Positions 5,214 to 5,264 of a DNA stretch of 5,264 bases are shown piece after piece. A program made the position numbers and the translations under genes. Numbering within the stretch: position 1 is the first letter of the stretch; each line of letters begins with the position of its first letter. Under the pieces are notes generated by a model. It saw nothing but the letters and a program-made list of their open reading frames with translations. It was not told where the DNA came from and did no database searches. Origin of the DNA: Clostridia bacterium (GTDB lineage Bacteria > Bacillota_A > Clostridia > Christensenellales > Aristaeellaceae); assembly GCA_017938785.1 (NCBI GenBank), contig JAGBAU010000299.1:1-5264 (forward strand), read 5' to 3'.

Positions 5214-5246
5214 GAAACCGGGCCCATACTCCACGGGCCCGGTTTC
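5214..5246 (+). terminator. Hairpin terminator after the regulator gene; hairpin repeat copy 2
   Basis: GAAACCGGGCCC (5214-5225) and GGGCCCGGTTTC (5235-5246) form a perfect 12-bp GC-rich stem with the loop ATACTCCAC, 12 bases after the stop codon. The plus-strand tail is only moderately T-rich (GTGCTTTGATG). On the minus strand the tail is TTTCTTTTGTGTGGTTTT, a better U tract, so the element is probably bidirectional and may also end a minus-strand gene lying beyond the window. Loop and downstream CTTTGAT (5250-5256) match the hairpin at 968-1019. Confidence 0.82.
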
Positions 5247-5264
5247 GTGCTTTGATGCAGGATA

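Noticed and set aside
4728..5234. A 168-codon minus-strand open frame opposite the regulator gene
   Set aside because: It covers the regulator gene, its promoter and its terminator hairpin. The plus-strand reading has a clear helix-turn-helix protein, promoter and ribosome site.

Overview
The window looks like ordinary chromosome from a low-oxygen Firmicute, most likely a gut-type Clostridia member. This is inferred from the greA-lysS gene pair, strong AGGAGG-type ribosome sites, the style of the genes and a roughly even base composition; no rRNA or other lineage marker is present. There are six genes. Five run on the minus strand and one on the plus strand. No mobile element, CRISPR array, tRNA or rRNA was seen.

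Left part (1-919, minus strand): the transcript starts at a consensus promoter (TTGACA, 17 bases, TATAAT) at 891-919. It passes through a perfect 12-bp stem-loop with a U-rich tail at 841-875, then reads greA (319-792) and the first 77 codons of lysS (1-233, cut by the window edge). greA encodes the RNA polymerase rescue factor and lysS encodes lysyl-tRNA synthetase. A further stem-loop lies between the two genes.

Middle part (1036-4731, minus strand): a three-gene sugar-type ABC importer operon. In transcription order it has a double ATPase (3140-4630), a membrane permease (2147-3118) and a secreted substrate-binding protein (1115-2092). It has a clear promoter at 4703-4731, a hairpin just ahead of the binding-protein gene, and a strong terminator at 1036-1070. 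The importer belongs to the ribose/galactose class, but the substrate cannot be read from sequence. The binding protein has a signal peptide but no lipoprotein cysteine.

Right part (4770-5264, plus strand): a small DtxR/MntR-family metal-dependent repressor is transcribed divergently from the importer, with its own promoter and a hairpin terminator. The 196-base gap between the two start codons holds both promoters and several short dyads and repeats that look like operators. The hairpin after the repressor gene is a relative of one at 968-1000: the two share a 9-base loop and downstream sequence, while their stems differ in paired, compensating ways.

The genes themselves belong to known families. 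The points worth a second look are regulatory: the greA leader hairpin, the repeated hairpin family, and the pairing of a metal sensor with a sugar importer across an operator-rich gap.
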